Assembly (NCBI GenBank): GCA_009746045.1
Contig: RPFO01000310.1
Coordinates: 3,228,600 to 3,290,599, forward strand
DNA: 62,000 nt
DNA from: Mesostigma viride
Taxonomy: Eukaryota; Streptophyta; Mesostigmatophyceae; Mesostigmatales; Mesostigmataceae
Direction: 5' to 3'
In this document: in pieces, positions 10,364 through 23,156 of the stretch
Numbering within the stretch: the stretch's first letter is position 1
Layout: each line of letters starts with the position of its first letter
Position numbers and translations under genes: made by a program
Notes under the pieces: model-generated
The model's input: the letters and a program-made list of their open reading frames with translations, nothing else
Database searches by the model: none
What the model was told of the DNA's origin: nothing

Positions 10364-13300
10364 TTACAGGCTGTACTGCACCCAGGTGGCGCCGTCGTCC
10401 AGCGACAGAGCGAGGGTGAGCTTGTTCCGCATCTGCGCATGTGGCCGGGGAAGATACCACGACAGGCATCACACGTTGATGGGCCACAGGAAGCGTGTCC
10501 AGATGACAAAAAAATAGCGTTGACTATTGTGTTGCGTCGCCTACTACGTGCCCTGCAGGGTGCGTTGCCTACTCTTGTGCCCTACCTACACGATGCCCCC
10601 TGCAGGGTGCGCTGCCTACTCTTGTGCCCTACCTACACGATGCCCCCTGCAGGGTGCGCTGCCTACTCTTGTGCCCTACCTACACGGTGCCCCACGCAGC
10701 ATTTCATGCAGGACCACACGCAAGCAAGCGCTTCGTGTGAGTACAAGGGGAACCTGCAGGCGTGGCTTAAGGAGCGCCCCCCACCCCCCGACGATATCGG
10801 CACCCAATAATACCAACCATACACAGTAATGATGAGCACAGTCACTCAAGCAAATAACCAAAATTCACACGCCGCCCACTTCTTCGCGCAGAGAGGCGGA
10901 GCTGAGATGCTTGACGATTCAGTTCAGGATAAACCAAAGCCTGTGTCGTAGTGGAAGCGACAACCCATCGTACCTCCTATCACCGCCCATGGCATACACC
11001 ATACATCCATCATGGGACATCACACACCTTGTACTGCACACGCGCGTGGTTGTTGTACACGAGGGCGATGTGGCCCGACGGTTCCATCCGCAGCATCTGT
11101 GGGGGGGGTGAGGGGATTTAAGGTTGGGGGGATAAAAGTTTTTATTGCTCGCATGAGACAAACACAGATGCCATGCCCATGCGCCCTAACGAGCCCACGA
11201 GCAGGGCCCTTGGTATCAGATGAGCGATGGCACGCAACTGTGGGGCATGCCACCCACACAAGGTCCACTCTCCCATGCCGGCGACATCAGTTAGCTGTTG
11301 GTGGGTCGGCCACGGGTTCGCTCCTTCTGCCGTCCGTCTGACGGCGGGGTCTCATAGCCGAGAGCGGTGGATGGGTGTTACACGAGCCCACACGATGCGG
11401 CGGCACAAGGGGCATGCGCATCCAAAGGCCGCGGGGACTGTCAAGGCGTGAGGGTAGCAGTGAGCGCTCGTACTCCAGCTGTCAAAGTCTAATGCAAACT
11501 TTAATGCTGATTCAAGTGCAACCTCCTCCAGTTTTCAAGGACACCTGGCAAAGCACACCGCGTGTGCGCGCGGCGAGACACCCACCATGATCTTGCTGTC
11601 TGGGTTGGGGAGCGTGGTCGGCTGTGCTTGACTCCAGGTCACACCCTGGCAGGGCTCCAGGCACAGACATGTCCACATGCACACACAGAGGGAAATCAGT
11701 GATGGTTGATCATCAGCCTCATCCCACTGAACGTAAGAACGCAAGCATCAGGGCGCTGCCACGTGGAAATATAATTTCCATCCACGTTGAGCAGGCATGC
11801 CTTTTGTCAACAATATCGCAGCCACATAGGCCTAAAACAGGGTGAGTGGAACACCCTGACAGGGATGCACTGCTGTAGCATGCAGCTTGGCAGCCCATGA
11901 CCAGCGCCAGCACCAGCATTTGGAAGCAACAAATACCAGCGCAACGTCCCTACTACTCTACCCAGTTGTTAACGAAAAATTGCCCATGCTGTGTCAGCCC
12001 GAGCGTTGTACACAGAACATCCCATGCACATACGACTACACATTCATTTATTTTCTACTGTACCATTGTACCTAATGTGACGTAATCTGATTTGTAGGTA
12101 GTGTGCACATACGCGGAGAGCATTGACTGCTCTTCATGTACCACTCCTGCTGCATACCCCCCCCTCCTTCGACAGCACACTGTGATGTGCCAGTTATATT
12201 GACATGCCAATTTATTTGCACACTGACTGATCTCACCCTGGACACGCCCACATTCCAATGCCACATACTTGCACATGGCTGGACCTCGCCTTGATAACAC
12301 TAAGATTTTTTGAGCTATCTGCTCATTTTATAGTTCTGTTGCGGCGGGCTCAAAGGGGGCCTATCTGCCCCCTGTCTAGCGTAGCTCTACCGTACATCAC
12401 CCACACCGTGTGAGGTGCTTGTGTTACATAGGACTAGAAGAGTAGAAGGGGACCAGCGTTGCCCCAGTCCTAGGGACTAATGTCAACCGTGCCCGCACTT
12501 TTGAGGGGGGCGCGGCGCCTTGAGAGCATGTGCTCTGTTGTTCATTTTCACGCGTACTTAGAGTGGTGTGGTGAACGTAGGGAGGCCTTTTTGCAGCTCC
12601 AACCCACCCACCCTCTCTGCTGTTGAGGACAAGATTGGACCAAGGGGGCATGTGCTGGGCCCCAGCATGGTGAACTGGCCTAACTTGGCAATGACTTGTA
12701 CAATGATTTTGAGGGTGTGGCTAGGCTCAACAGTGAAAGCCTGCACACACTTATTGTAATAAACTTGTCTCTTTGGTAGGAAGGCACTCTAAGGGACCTT
12801 AGCTTCAGCACCTATACCCCGTCCATGATGCCACATCAACTGCAAATTGCTGGACCCACACTCACCTTATCCTTGGACACGCTGGAGTAGATGAAGCCCG
12901 CGTGCGTACGGAAGAGCATCAGCAAGCTGGCGTACGTCACCGCAAATCATCGCCAGCACCCGCATGCAAGCAAACAGCCATGAACGGCCGGCACATCACA
13001 TCATACCCACCACGCGCACAATGGCAATCCGAATGCCAGAACGGAACAGGATAGGTTCAACACCAGACACCAGACCAGGGTAGAACAGCAGGTTCAGCTG
13101 GCTCCGTTCACTGCCCGTGTTAGAGTAGTTATACGACCCATAAATGGTGATACCAAGTTAGGTGACTGCCAAGCTCTAGAATAGTTATACAACCCATAAA
13201 TGGTGATACCAAGTTAGGTGACTGCCAAGCACTAGAATAGTTATACAACCCATAAATGGTGATACCAAGTTAGGTGACTGCCAAGCTCTAGAATAGTTAT

Positions 13301-16300
13301 ACAACCCATAAATGGTGATACCAAGTTAGGTGACTGCCAAGCTCTAGAATAGTTATACAACCCATAAATGGTGATACCAAGTTAGGTGACTGCCAAGCTC
13401 TAGAATAGTTATACAACCCATAAATGGTGATACCAAGTTAGGTGACTGCCAAGCTCTAGAATAGTTATACAACCCATAAATGGTGATACCAAGTTAGGTG
13501 ACTGCCAAGCACTAGAATAGTTATACAACCCATAAATGGTGATACCAAGTTAGGTGACTGCCAAGCTCTAGAATAGGTATACAACCCATAAATGGTGATA
13601 CCAAGTTAGGTGACTGCCAAGCACTAGAATAGTTATACAACCCATAAATGGTGATACCAAGTTAGGTGACTGCCAAGCACTATGATCACGGATCACTGTG
13701 ATTGGCTCGCCCGCGGCCACGCGGGGTTAGCAGCTGTATCAGGCGCAACGAAACAACAAGCCTCGTGTTCCCCCAACCCCCTTGTTGTGCAAGCATGCTC
13801 AGCAGGGCACACCGCCGCCACAGAGACCTTAACTGTGGCTCTGTTTGGGACAACCGTTCCGCCCGCCTGCCACCACGTGCACCGCCAGTTGACCGCAGGG
13901 GACGTGAGGCAGCATCCTTACCTCCTTGCCTCCTTACCTTCGTACCTAACAGCAGACCGCCCCACCCGCTTGGTGCCTATCCACCATGGAACCGCCCCAC
14001 TCATGATTGCTCGGTGCTCACCTGCCGTCGGAGCGCTCCACCAGCGTGTTCTCGATGAGCCACGTCTTGGGGTCGTGCAGCCGGCCGTGCGCCTGGTGGC
14101 CCCGACCGTAGGGATGACAAGCAGCACCGTGAGTAAAGCAAACACCACCATCGTGCATGGCGTACCCACCACGGTTGAGTAAGCAAACACCACCATCGTG
14201 CATGGCGTACCCACCACTGTTGAGTAAGCAAACACCACCATCATGCATGGCGTACCCACCACTGTTGGGTAAGCAAACACCACCATCATGCATGGCGTAC
14301 CCACCACGGTTGAGTAAGCAAACACCACCATCATGCATGGCGTACCCACCACTGTTGAGTAAGCAAACACCACCATCATGCATGGCGTACCCACCACTGT
14401 TGAGTAAGCAAACACCACCATCATGCATGGCGTACCCACCACGGTTGAGTAAGCAAACACCACCATCATGCATGGCGTACCCACCACGGTTGAGTAAGCA
14501 AACACCACCATCATGCATGGCGTACCCACCACTGTCAGGCAGAATGGATTCATTACATGCGCCCGCGTCATGTGGGTGCCAAGAAAGAAACTGAAACCCT
14601 ATGAACAACGAGGAGGGAGGGCGCCCTCACTTCTCTCACTGCATCAAGCGGGCAGGCCACACAGGACTCTCTCTGCATCATTGTGCAGGCACGGCGGAGG
14701 GCGTGGCCCATGCATAGCAGACATCTCGCGAGCAGCATGCACACATCAGGTGACGGCCGAGCGGATGGGAAAACAATGCCAGAACACAAGCCAAAACGTC
14801 ATCACAGCGTCAACCACACTAAGGACGCACCCAAGCATGCCATGCCGGGCATGCAGAAAATGCATGGCTACAGTTCTCCAGCAAACTGTAACATCACAAG
14901 CAATCGACAGTGTCGCAAGCAAACTGTAACATCACAAGCAATCGACAGTGTCGCAAGCAAACTGTAACGTCGCAAGCAATCGACAGTGTCGCAAGCAAAC
15001 TGTAACGTCACAAGCAATCGACAGTGTCGCAAGCAAACTGTAACGTCGCAAGCTAGTGATAGCCTCTCAAGCAACCTATGGCCCCTCAAGAAATGGACAG
15101 CTTGTCAAGCACCCACAGCTCCCACTTTCGACCCAACAAAGTTCGCCTGGTGCGGCGAAGCAGATCGCTGCAGAAGGAGAGGCGAGCAGTGTGGGGCTTA
15201 TGGAGGGTCATAGGGGCTGATGCAGACAGATCGCTGCAGAAGGAGAGGCGAGCAGTGTGGGGCTTATGGAGGGTCATAGGGGCTGATGCAGACAGATCGC
15301 TGCAGAAGGAGAGGCGAGCAGTGTGGGGCTTATGGAGGGTCATAGGGGCTGATGCAGACAGATCGCTGCAGAAGGAGAGGCGAGCAGTGTGGGGCTTATG
15401 GAGGGTCATAGGGGCTGATGCAGACACAGCGCTCAGGGTAACCGACATCGGCAAAGTCCTATATCTGATATCTCGATTAGACCTCAACTCAAATGGAACT
15501 GGAATGGGTGGTACTACCAAGCTCATGGCAAAATAAATAGGAACGTGTACTCCTCAAACGCATATGCTCGAGCCGTTGTGCCTTTCGAACACTTTGGGCA
15601 TACGCTGACACCCTGCCACTCTAGCGCGCTCCACCCTGTTACCTCTGCCGGCACCTGCCCACCGCAACTGGCATTGCACTGCAAAGTGGTGTTGGGTCAA
15701 CGTCCCCCTGTTTGTACACTTACATACACCCAATCCCATCCCGTTGTCGCTGTCGCTGTTCCCTGCGATTCACCCCGACTATTCTCCGACACCACACGAT
15801 GCAGGCCGGCTCACCTATCAGGCATGCACGCATGAGGCCTGTTCTCTGACACCACACGATGCAGACAGGCTCACCTATCTGGCACAGGCATGCGCACATG
15901 AGGCCTTCCTTTCAGCCCTACAAGATGTCCCCAGGTGTCCACCCTAATTAGCTAACAAGACGAGCTTATTGTAAACCCAAAGTCATCAACATTTCCTGTC
16001 GCCGTTCAAAGCCCCCCAGCCAGCATCCACACTGGGACCAGCATCTGGCAGATCCATGTGGCGCACCCACCTGCCACGTCTGGCCACTGTCTGCCGACAC
16101 CAAGACGCCAGCATAAGCACTCGCGTCCGCACGGCAGTGCTCTTGGCCCCTGCAGTGCAGCGCAGCAGAGAGAAAAAAGTGCCCACTATAAGACAACCCT
16201 TGACCTAAAAGGCCGTACTAGGAAGGATCGTGGGACGCCAGCAGCTACGTGCAGTAGTATCTCTTGTCTTGTATAAGGACTTGGTGTTTCTTGGACAGCA

Positions 16301-19300
16301 GCCATGCCGACCGCCGTGCAGAGACACTCATGTGCTTGCCCATTCGTGCACAACAACAGGAAAGCTGACTCGGACCTTGAATCTCTTCCTACTCAGGATT
16401 GCCTCAAGACACTTGTTGATTCGCCATCCTCTCTTCCTGCTCGTTGATTTGCCATCCTCTCTTCCCACTCGTTGATTCGCCATCCTCTCTTCCTGCTCGT
16501 TGATTCGCCATCTTCAAGGTGGCAATGACACGGGCCCACTGCCCCCTGAGCCGCCTCCGCCACCAACAAGACCTGCCTGTTGGTTGGTACCACAGGTGGG
16601 TGACAAGCGGGCGGGCCCTGCCGCGCCTCGTTGCTCACAGACGTGAGGGCGTGGGTGATCATGGTGACCAGGGAGGGCCAGGGGCTTACTTTGGCCAGTT
16701 GCTCTTCTGCAGGATGAGGTTCTCGCGCCAGTAGGGCAGCAGCCACTCGCCCGAGGACAGCACGACCATCTTGTTGGCGATCACCTGTGTGCCGGATGCA
16801 AGGTGTATAGCAGATGCAAGAGCCAAGTAGCCAGCCACACAGGCACAGGCACGAGCATGTGACTTATGCAGTGCTGCTGAGCACAGTATCTCACAACGCA
16901 TCGTAAAAACGATGGCTTGGTTACAGAGGGTAGAAATACGCACACGCACGCGCACACACACAAGAGCCCAGGAAGAACCTGCCAGATACCTCCATCACCT
17001 GCCTGTGTCACCCTATGCTTGCCTTGGCGAGAGGAGCCCTTTCTTGCCCACGCACTAAAGCTGTGAAGTGCGCAGCTACGTACAAGGCAGCAGCGCTTCG
17101 CTTGTCCTTGCTACCATCCAGACGAGAATCTTCTGCATCATCGCAAAGCCTGGGAGCTACCAATCGATGCATAAACAGCCTCATGCACAAGCCTTACACA
17201 CGCACCGCTTCCTGCAGATACATAAAGGCATTACGGTTTCAGGCCCCTCACAAAATGCCTACCCTACTGATACGGAAAATGAAAAGTGACTTGGAATTGA
17301 AAGGTGCTAGCAAGCATTCCTACAGCACTTGCAGGCATTTCATGACCAGCAATAAATAGTCAGAAAAATACATGAAGCTGATTAATAAAGCCATGGTTTA
17401 TTTTAGGGACTGCTAATGTAATGCAAGCTTGGGAAAGCACTACCGACAGAAAGAGCCAGCATTGCTTCCCATGGGGAGGCCATGCGCACCCTCTCCTATA
17501 CCCATACCTTTGGGATGGTGCCGTCGGCGTCCATCGAATGGACGACACGTGGTGGCGACCAGTTCACCCCGTCTTTGCTGCGCGTCACCTGCAAGGACAT
17601 GCGCACAAGTGGAGTGAGCTAGGGGAGGATGATCATGAGGCAAACATAGAGCAATGCAAGGGGCTGTGACACCACCAGCAGTCTTGTATCCACCTGCCTT
17701 GTGATAGCACGGGTTCAGAAGCGCCTAAGGATTCCTGGGCGGCCTGACATGCATCTCCTCCTGTGCTTGCTGTACTGTAGGCATGCGGCAACACCAGCAG
17801 CGCCTTGATAGCCGACAAGCCACGTGAGCCCTGATGTAATTTACAATTGGCGGATGACTGACGGTGCCATTTTAACCTTTAAACTGGAGATGGGGGATAC
17901 CGACCCGAAGAAGGAGGGCGGAGATGACGGTCAAGCGGCCAGCCTCACCTTGATGTCGCCGCCAGGCGCCCACTTGGGAGGCGTGACCGGCCGGATGCAC
18001 CCTCGGCTCTCCCTGCGCCACGTGGCATCCCACCCGTGTGTTCAAGGAACAGAGGGGCGGCGAAGGCAGGACCAGCACGATGGGAGGTGGATATTATGGG
18101 CCGCAGCAAAAGAGAATGCACGGACATCACAGCAGGGCCAGACAGCAAAAATTTGGTTCCGTTGATTCCACGACAAGCCTTCTTGTGCTAAATTGTCAGT
18201 AAGTTGTGGTCAGCAAAAGAGCCATCGGTCAAGAGGCATGATGATCAGCGAGGCTGGTATAGCGAGCTGCAGCGCCAACGGGGCCGGGCAGATGGCCAGC
18301 CATCATCGGTCAAGCGCCCTTGAGAGTGACGGTGTGGGAGCCAGGCAGATTGCACGAAGACGAAGCACCATGGAAAGAAGAGGCCTTCAAAAAGAGTTGA
18401 AGATGAGCTTTTATCAGGATCTGATACAGGCCCATGTACAGTAAACGCATGAACTCCGACTGCAAGTCTCCGTTGCAAGTGCCACAGTGTGCAGTTGCCA
18501 GCATGGTCACGTTTGCTAATGGGCACAGCGAGGCAACCGTGGCCGCATGGTAGCGTGCGCTTGGTTCTCACGAGAAGAAGAGGAACAGCTGGCTGCTGGC
18601 GACGTCAAAGTGTAGCACGGGGCTCCATTGCGCGCCGTCTCGCCGCACTTTTAGCTTGCGCGAGGGCTGCCAGTGGCGGCCTGTCAGGGGAGGGGGGGGG
18701 GGGGGGGGGCAGCACACAAATACAACAAGTGTGCACACGCAAGCATGTTGCACATGCAGTTAGCAACTAATGGCACTACTAGCAGCCACAGTCGAGCCCT
18801 ACTTCACAACCACTGCTGTTATATGAGCGATACAGCACAGTGCCAGCGAAACAAGTCAATCAACAAAAGACCTTGCAATCTGACTCTAATGCCCGCCCAT
18901 CTGGCGAGACATGTGCCAAGTGATAGCCCAACAGGGACCCTGGCAATACTTGCCTTCTTTGTCGGTGGAAAAGGTAAGGCGGATGTGCTGGTCCTCGGAC
19001 CCCTCCGACTCCACGGAGGCCTGCCAGGCGGCCGCCAGGGTGCCATTCGCCATGCGTGCCATCGTGATCATGTGGCTGCGGTGACCAAGGGGTGGAACAA
19101 GGGCAGGTGGCGACACAAGGGAGGGGGGGGGGGGGGGCGGTCCCCAGCGGCCAGGGCGGGCAGATGCGGGGTGGCTCGATGGGGAAAGGGGGCGGACGGT
19201 GGTGGGTTGTTTATAGTGGACAGCACGAGGACGGTGGTGGGTTGTTTATAGTGGACAGCATGAGGACGGTGGTGGGTTGTTTATAGTGGACAGCATGAGG

Positions 19301-21759
19301 ACGGTGGTGGGTTGTGTATAGTGGACAGCATGAGGACGGTGGTGGGTTGTTTATAGTGGACAGCATGAGGACGGTGGTGGGTTGTTTATAGTGGACAGCA
19401 GGCGGACGGTGGTGGGTTGTTTATAGTGGACAGCATGAGGACGGTGGTGGGTTGTTTATAGTGGACAGCAGGCGGACGGTGGTGGGTTGTTTATAGTGGA
19501 CAGCATGAGGACGGTGATGGGTTGTTTATAGTGGACAGCAGGCGGACGGTGGTGGGTTGTTTATAGTGGACAGCATGAGGACGGTGGTGGGTTGTTTATA
19601 GTGGACAGCATGAGGACGGTGGTGGGTTGTTTATAGTGGACAGCATGAGGACGGTGGTGGGTTGTTTATAGTGGACAGCAGGCGGACGGTGGTGGGTTGT
19701 TTATAGTGGACAGCAGGAGGACGGTGGTGGGTTGTTTATAGTGGACAGCATGCGGACGGTGGTGGGTTGTTTATAGTGGACAGCATGAGGACGGTGGTGG
19801 GGCACACAAGAACGAGGCAGCAAGTCAGGAGCAGGTAGGTGAAGTAGATGGAAAAAACAGGTGGAGAGACCAGGTGCGAGTCCCAGATGCACAAGCCGGG
19901 TGGAGAACCTGATGCACAAGCCAGGTGCAAGAACCAGATGCTGTGGAATGAGGGAAGAACCCGAGGGACAAAACAGATGGAGGGAGGAGATGGAAGAAGG
20001 GAGAGCATAGGGAAACAAAAAAAACTGTAGGCTGCAATCATAACATGCTAGTAGACAGTAGGCTTCGTCGGTATAGGGGACTGACGGCCCAGGTCAAACA
20101 CATACTTGTCGTGCATACCATCGCAACATCAACACATGGATCTTGCCAACATGAACTTGTCGTGCAGGCTGGGCTTGTGGTTGGACACAAGCACTCCCCC
20201 CCCCCCCCCAACACCTGCTTGTAGTGCAGGTACCACGATTGCATCACATCTATATCCAAACCTACTTGCAGTGCAGGCTGGGCTTGATGGCAACCCTTAG
20301 ACCCCCCCCCCACCTACTTGTAGTGCAGGCTAGGCTTGAGGTTGGACACCCAGGAGAGCGGCGACGCGCTCGCGTTCAGCGGGCGGCCCTCCGCCAGCAG
20401 CGAGGCGTACCGCGGACGCAAGCATTGCTCCGCGGGGGGAATGTTTGGCAGATTCGACAACGCCACGTCGGATGCGGTGGCCGAGCCGGCATCCTCCCTC
20501 GCGCCCTCATCGAACGCGACAGTGGCGTCCTCCACGGCCATGCGGGCGGCCAGGGACACTTGGCTGCTCGCGCGCGAGAGCGGCAGGGTGTCGCTGGGCA
20601 GGCGGTCGCCCTCCGACCCGATGCCGCCCTGGGGGGTATTGCGCAGGGTGGGATGTCATTGACGAAGTGTTGTGCGGGACGGGATGACATTGAGGAGACA
20701 CCGTGGCAGGCACACCGTGGCAGGCGCGCCCATGAGCTTCGGCGAGGAGACGACAGGAACAGCAAACGGACAGAGAACGGCGTGGTAGGATTTGGGGCAA
20801 CAAGGCCCAAGGGTGCCAGCAGCTGCCACAGTGAGGGAAAATTCAAGGGTACCGACGAGCGGCGTCCAGCGTGAAGGGCAGTGCAATGCAGGAGACGATG
20901 ATGGCATGGACAGCTCGCATGAGGATGGCCAGTGAAAGACGCAAGCAGCAGGTCCCTGATCCACGCCGTCTAGCCAGGAGCACATGCTAGACGACAGCGC
21001 AGTATCAGCTACTGCCATGTTGCCAGTGCAGAAGTGCCCATGGGGACATGGCTGCATTGGTTGACCACCTTTACTGCCACCTTACACCACCATGATTAGA
21101 AACAGGCGGCAAAGGTAGTAGCCAATCGCAGTCCTCAACACCAAGGTGCTATGGTGATAAGCACAAGACTTCTGCGGGCCGTACACACAATGGAGTAGTG
21201 CGGGCCACTTCTGGGTCGACAAGGTTGTATATGCTTCTCAGCGTAAGCAAGTAAAAGCTAGGGCTTGTCATATTCCCTTGTGAATGGATGCCCCTGCCCA
21301 TGCGCTGGCAGGGCCAAAGCCAACATAAAAAACTAACTTTGGGACACACCCTCAACCGCACAGCCGACCCGCAGCAGCAGCCGAGCGCTCAGGCCCATGA
21401 CTGGCCAATCATAGCGCGGCGCAACCCACCGATCGCCAGCTGAAGAGCAGCGGCGAGACCGCGGACAGAATCAGCACGGAGGCCAGCGCGAAGAGGATCC
21501 GCTGCCGGCGGGGGATGGACAGCATCCGTCGACCGCACAGGATGAGCGCGCGCAATACCAGGGAGAGTGCGCGCAGGGGGAGCACCATCAGGGGGCGGCT
21601 GCGGGCGCGCGCCATGGTGACATATGGCAGTAGCGGGCGCCACCGCCGCCAGAACGACCTGCCCTTGTGCTTGCCCTGTGTGGGGTCATCCGCGGTCAAG
21701 GGGGCTGACTCGGCGCGTCCGGTATCTGGCGTTCGCGCTGGCTCGCCTCGGCGTGACAC
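10364..21759 (-). CDS. Membrane-anchored sialidase-like (BNR/Asp-box) protein
   Basis: Minus-strand exons: 21759-21430, 20628-20318, 19075-18939, 18680-18572, 18012-17949, 17588-17508, 16784-16690, 16149-16071, 14092-14022, 12926-12866, 11645-11586, 11096-11028 and 10432-10364. Phases agree at every junction except that the donor of the third exon is uncertain (18950 or 18939). The N-terminus is basic, with a membrane segment ILFALASVLILSAVSPLLF, so a type II anchor is likely; Met 49 (21615) is the first in-frame ATG, and a strong acceptor before 21759 suggests a 5' exon upstream. Propeller motifs follow in family order: MANGTLAAAW, WAPGGDIK, SKDGVNW, GEWLLPYWRE, SADSGQTW, NTLVERSDGSLLMLFRT, SKDKGVTW, LPNPDSKI, SGHIALVYNN and SLDDGATW. 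The Asp box SKDKGVTW is split by an intron. About 460-510 residues. The final strand usual in the family is missing. Substrate is unknown. Confidence 0.82.
10551..10691. repeat. 47-bp tandem repeat, three copies
   Basis: Copies begin CCCTGCAGGGTGCG at 10551, 10598 and 10645, in an intron of the sialidase-like gene. Unlike the junction repeats, the unit does not match a neighbouring exon end. Confidence 0.9.
13121..13680. repeat. 56-bp minisatellite, ten copies
   Basis: Unit begins TAGAATAGTTATACAACCCA. Copies are nearly identical, differing at a few positions (GCTC or GCAC), so the array is young or homogenised. It lies in the intron between the sialidase exons at 14022 and 12926. Confidence 0.95.
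14135..14535. repeat. 45-bp minisatellite, about nine copies
   Basis: Unit AAGCAAACACCACCATCATG plus CATGGCGTACCCACCACTGT plus TGAGT. The 45-bp period keeps frames open on both strands and gives artefact ORFs. It lies just upstream (minus sense) of the sialidase exon at 14092. Confidence 0.95.
14879..15056. repeat. 38-bp minisatellite, about 4.5 copies
   Basis: Unit AGCAAACTGTAACATCACAA plus GCAATCGACAGTGTCGCA, in the large intron between sialidase exons at 16071 and 14092. Confidence 0.9.
15163..15426. repeat. 66-bp tandem repeat, four copies
   Basis: Copies start GATCGCTGCAGAAGGAGAGG at 15163, 15229, 15295 and 15361 and are essentially identical. Same intron as the 38- and 45-bp arrays. 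Confidence 0.95.
16430..16512. repeat. 27-28-bp repeat, about three to four copies
   Basis: Unit GATTCGCCATCCTCTCTTCC plus a short spacer (TGCTCGTT or CACTCGTT), in the intron between the sialidase exons at 16690 and 16149. Confidence 0.8.
19181..19800. repeat. 35-bp minisatellite, about 17 copies
   Basis: Unit GTGGGTTGTTTATAGTGGAC plus AGCATGAGGACGGTG, with a GGCGG variant replacing TGAGG in some copies. It fills much of the intron between sialidase exons at 20318 and 19075. Confidence 0.95.
20097..20340 (-). repeat. Diverged copies of sialidase exon tail plus donor
   Basis: On the minus strand the exon ends AGCCTAGCCTGCACTACAA with donor GTAGGT. Downstream in the intron, related blocks occur near 20292-20263 (AGCCTGCACTGCAAGTAGGT), 20235-20207, 20175-20146 and 20115-20097, each containing a CTGCACTACAAG-like core. 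This is the junction-repeat pattern of the other two genes. Confidence 0.65.
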
Positions 21760-22175
21760 CTGGCGGGTGGGGGCAGGGGGCAGTGGACGAAATGAGTGTG
21801 TAGGTACTTGGGTATGTGCCTACGTCAAGTGGTGCGTAGCAGGGATAAAGCACAGGGTGCATACAGCACAAGGGCGTGTACAGCACAGGGCATCCCAGGG
21901 AGGAAGCTAGGGCGCCCTCCCTCGTTGTAAACAGGGGCTGAAGGTTTTATTACTGGTACCCACGTGACGCAGCCACGTGCTTTTAATTACTCCCAGGGAG
22001 CTTCCATGGGCGGGTTGAACGCCTTCTAACGAACGTGCCACTTGTATGGGCACCTTGAGTGCGCGAGACTGGCAAATTTAGATTTCATGACAGAATTTGA
22101 ATGCTTTAGGTGACAGGCTATGAAAGTGGGGTGTACAATGGCTACTGCCCTTCCAACTAGGAAGGAAGGAAGCAA
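21760..22175. other. 5' region of the sialidase-like gene
   Basis: Probably contains the first exon or 5' UTR and promoter of the minus-strand gene; no clear start is seen. At 21963-21981 there is a hairpin CACGTGACGCAGCCACGTG, followed by TTTTAATTAC and a GGGAG block; a near-identical module lies at 44439-44480. Confidence 0.4.
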
Positions 22176-23070
22176 GGACGGACGGACGGACGGACGGACG
22201 GACGGACGGACGGACGGATGGACGGACGGACGGACGGACGGACGGACGGACGGACGGACGGACGGACGGACGGCGCGGGCGGGCGGGCGGGCGGGCGGGC
22301 GGCGGGCGGGCGGGCGGGCGGGCGGGCGGGCGGGCGGGCGGCGGGCGGGCGGGCGGCGGGCGGCGGGCGGGCGGGCGGCGGGCGGGCGGGCGGGCGGGCG
22401 GGCGGGCGGGCGGGCGGGCGGGCGGGCGGGGGGCGGGCGGCGGGCGGGCGGGCGGCGGGCGGGCGGGCGGGGGCGGCGGGCGGGCGGGCGGGCGGGCGGG
22501 CGGGCGGGCGGCGGGCGGGCGGGCGGGCGGGCGGGCGGCGGGCGGGCGGGCGGGCGGGCGGGCGGGCGGGCGGGCGGGCGGGCGGGCGGGCCAGCGGGCG
22601 GGCGGGCGGGCCAGCGGGCGGGCGGCGGGCGGGCGGGCGGGCGGGCGGGCGGGCGGGCGGGCGGGCGGGCGGGCGGCGGGCGGGCCAGCGGGCCAGCGGG
22701 CGGGCGGGCGGCGGGCGGGCGGGGCGGGCGGCGGGCGGGCGGGCGGCGCGGGCGGCGGGCGGGCGGGCGGGCGGGCGGGCGGGCGGCGCGGCGGGCGGGC
22801 GGCGGGCGGGCGGGCGGGCGGGCGGGCGGGCGGCGGGCGGGCGGCGGCGGGCGGGCGGGCGGGCGGGCGGGCGGGCGGGCGGGCGGGCGGGCGGCGGGCG
22901 GGCGGGCGGGCGGGCGGGCGGGCGGGCGGGCGGGCGGGCGGGCGGCGGCGGGCGGGCGGGCGGGCGGGCGGGCGGGCGGCGGGCGGGCGGGCGGGCGGGC
23001 GGGCGGGCGGGCGGGCGGGCGGGCGGACGGACGGACGGACGGACGGACGGACGGACGGACGGACGGACGG
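22176..23070. repeat. Compound (GGAC)n-(GGGC)n-(GGAC)n array
   Basis: About 97 bases of GGAC repeats, then about 750 bases of GGGC repeats with scattered 3-bp slips (GGCGGC) and a few CCAGC interruptions, then about 48 bases of GGAC repeats. GGAA repeats precede it. All six frames stay open, producing Arg/Gly/Ala/Pro ORFs that are not genes. The G-rich strand could form quadruplexes. It lies in the spacer between the divergently oriented sialidase-like and Kir genes. True length is uncertain. Confidence 0.95.
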
Positions 23071-23156
23071 TGACAACAATTGGCTTGCATCCTCACACAC
23101 ATTTCCATTACAATCAAGTAACGTGCGTGTTTGCAACTTGCCTGTTGAAACTCTAC

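Noticed and set aside
13121-15426. Possible CRISPR arrays
   Set aside because: Units are directly repeated without unique spacers and sit in introns of a eukaryotic gene.
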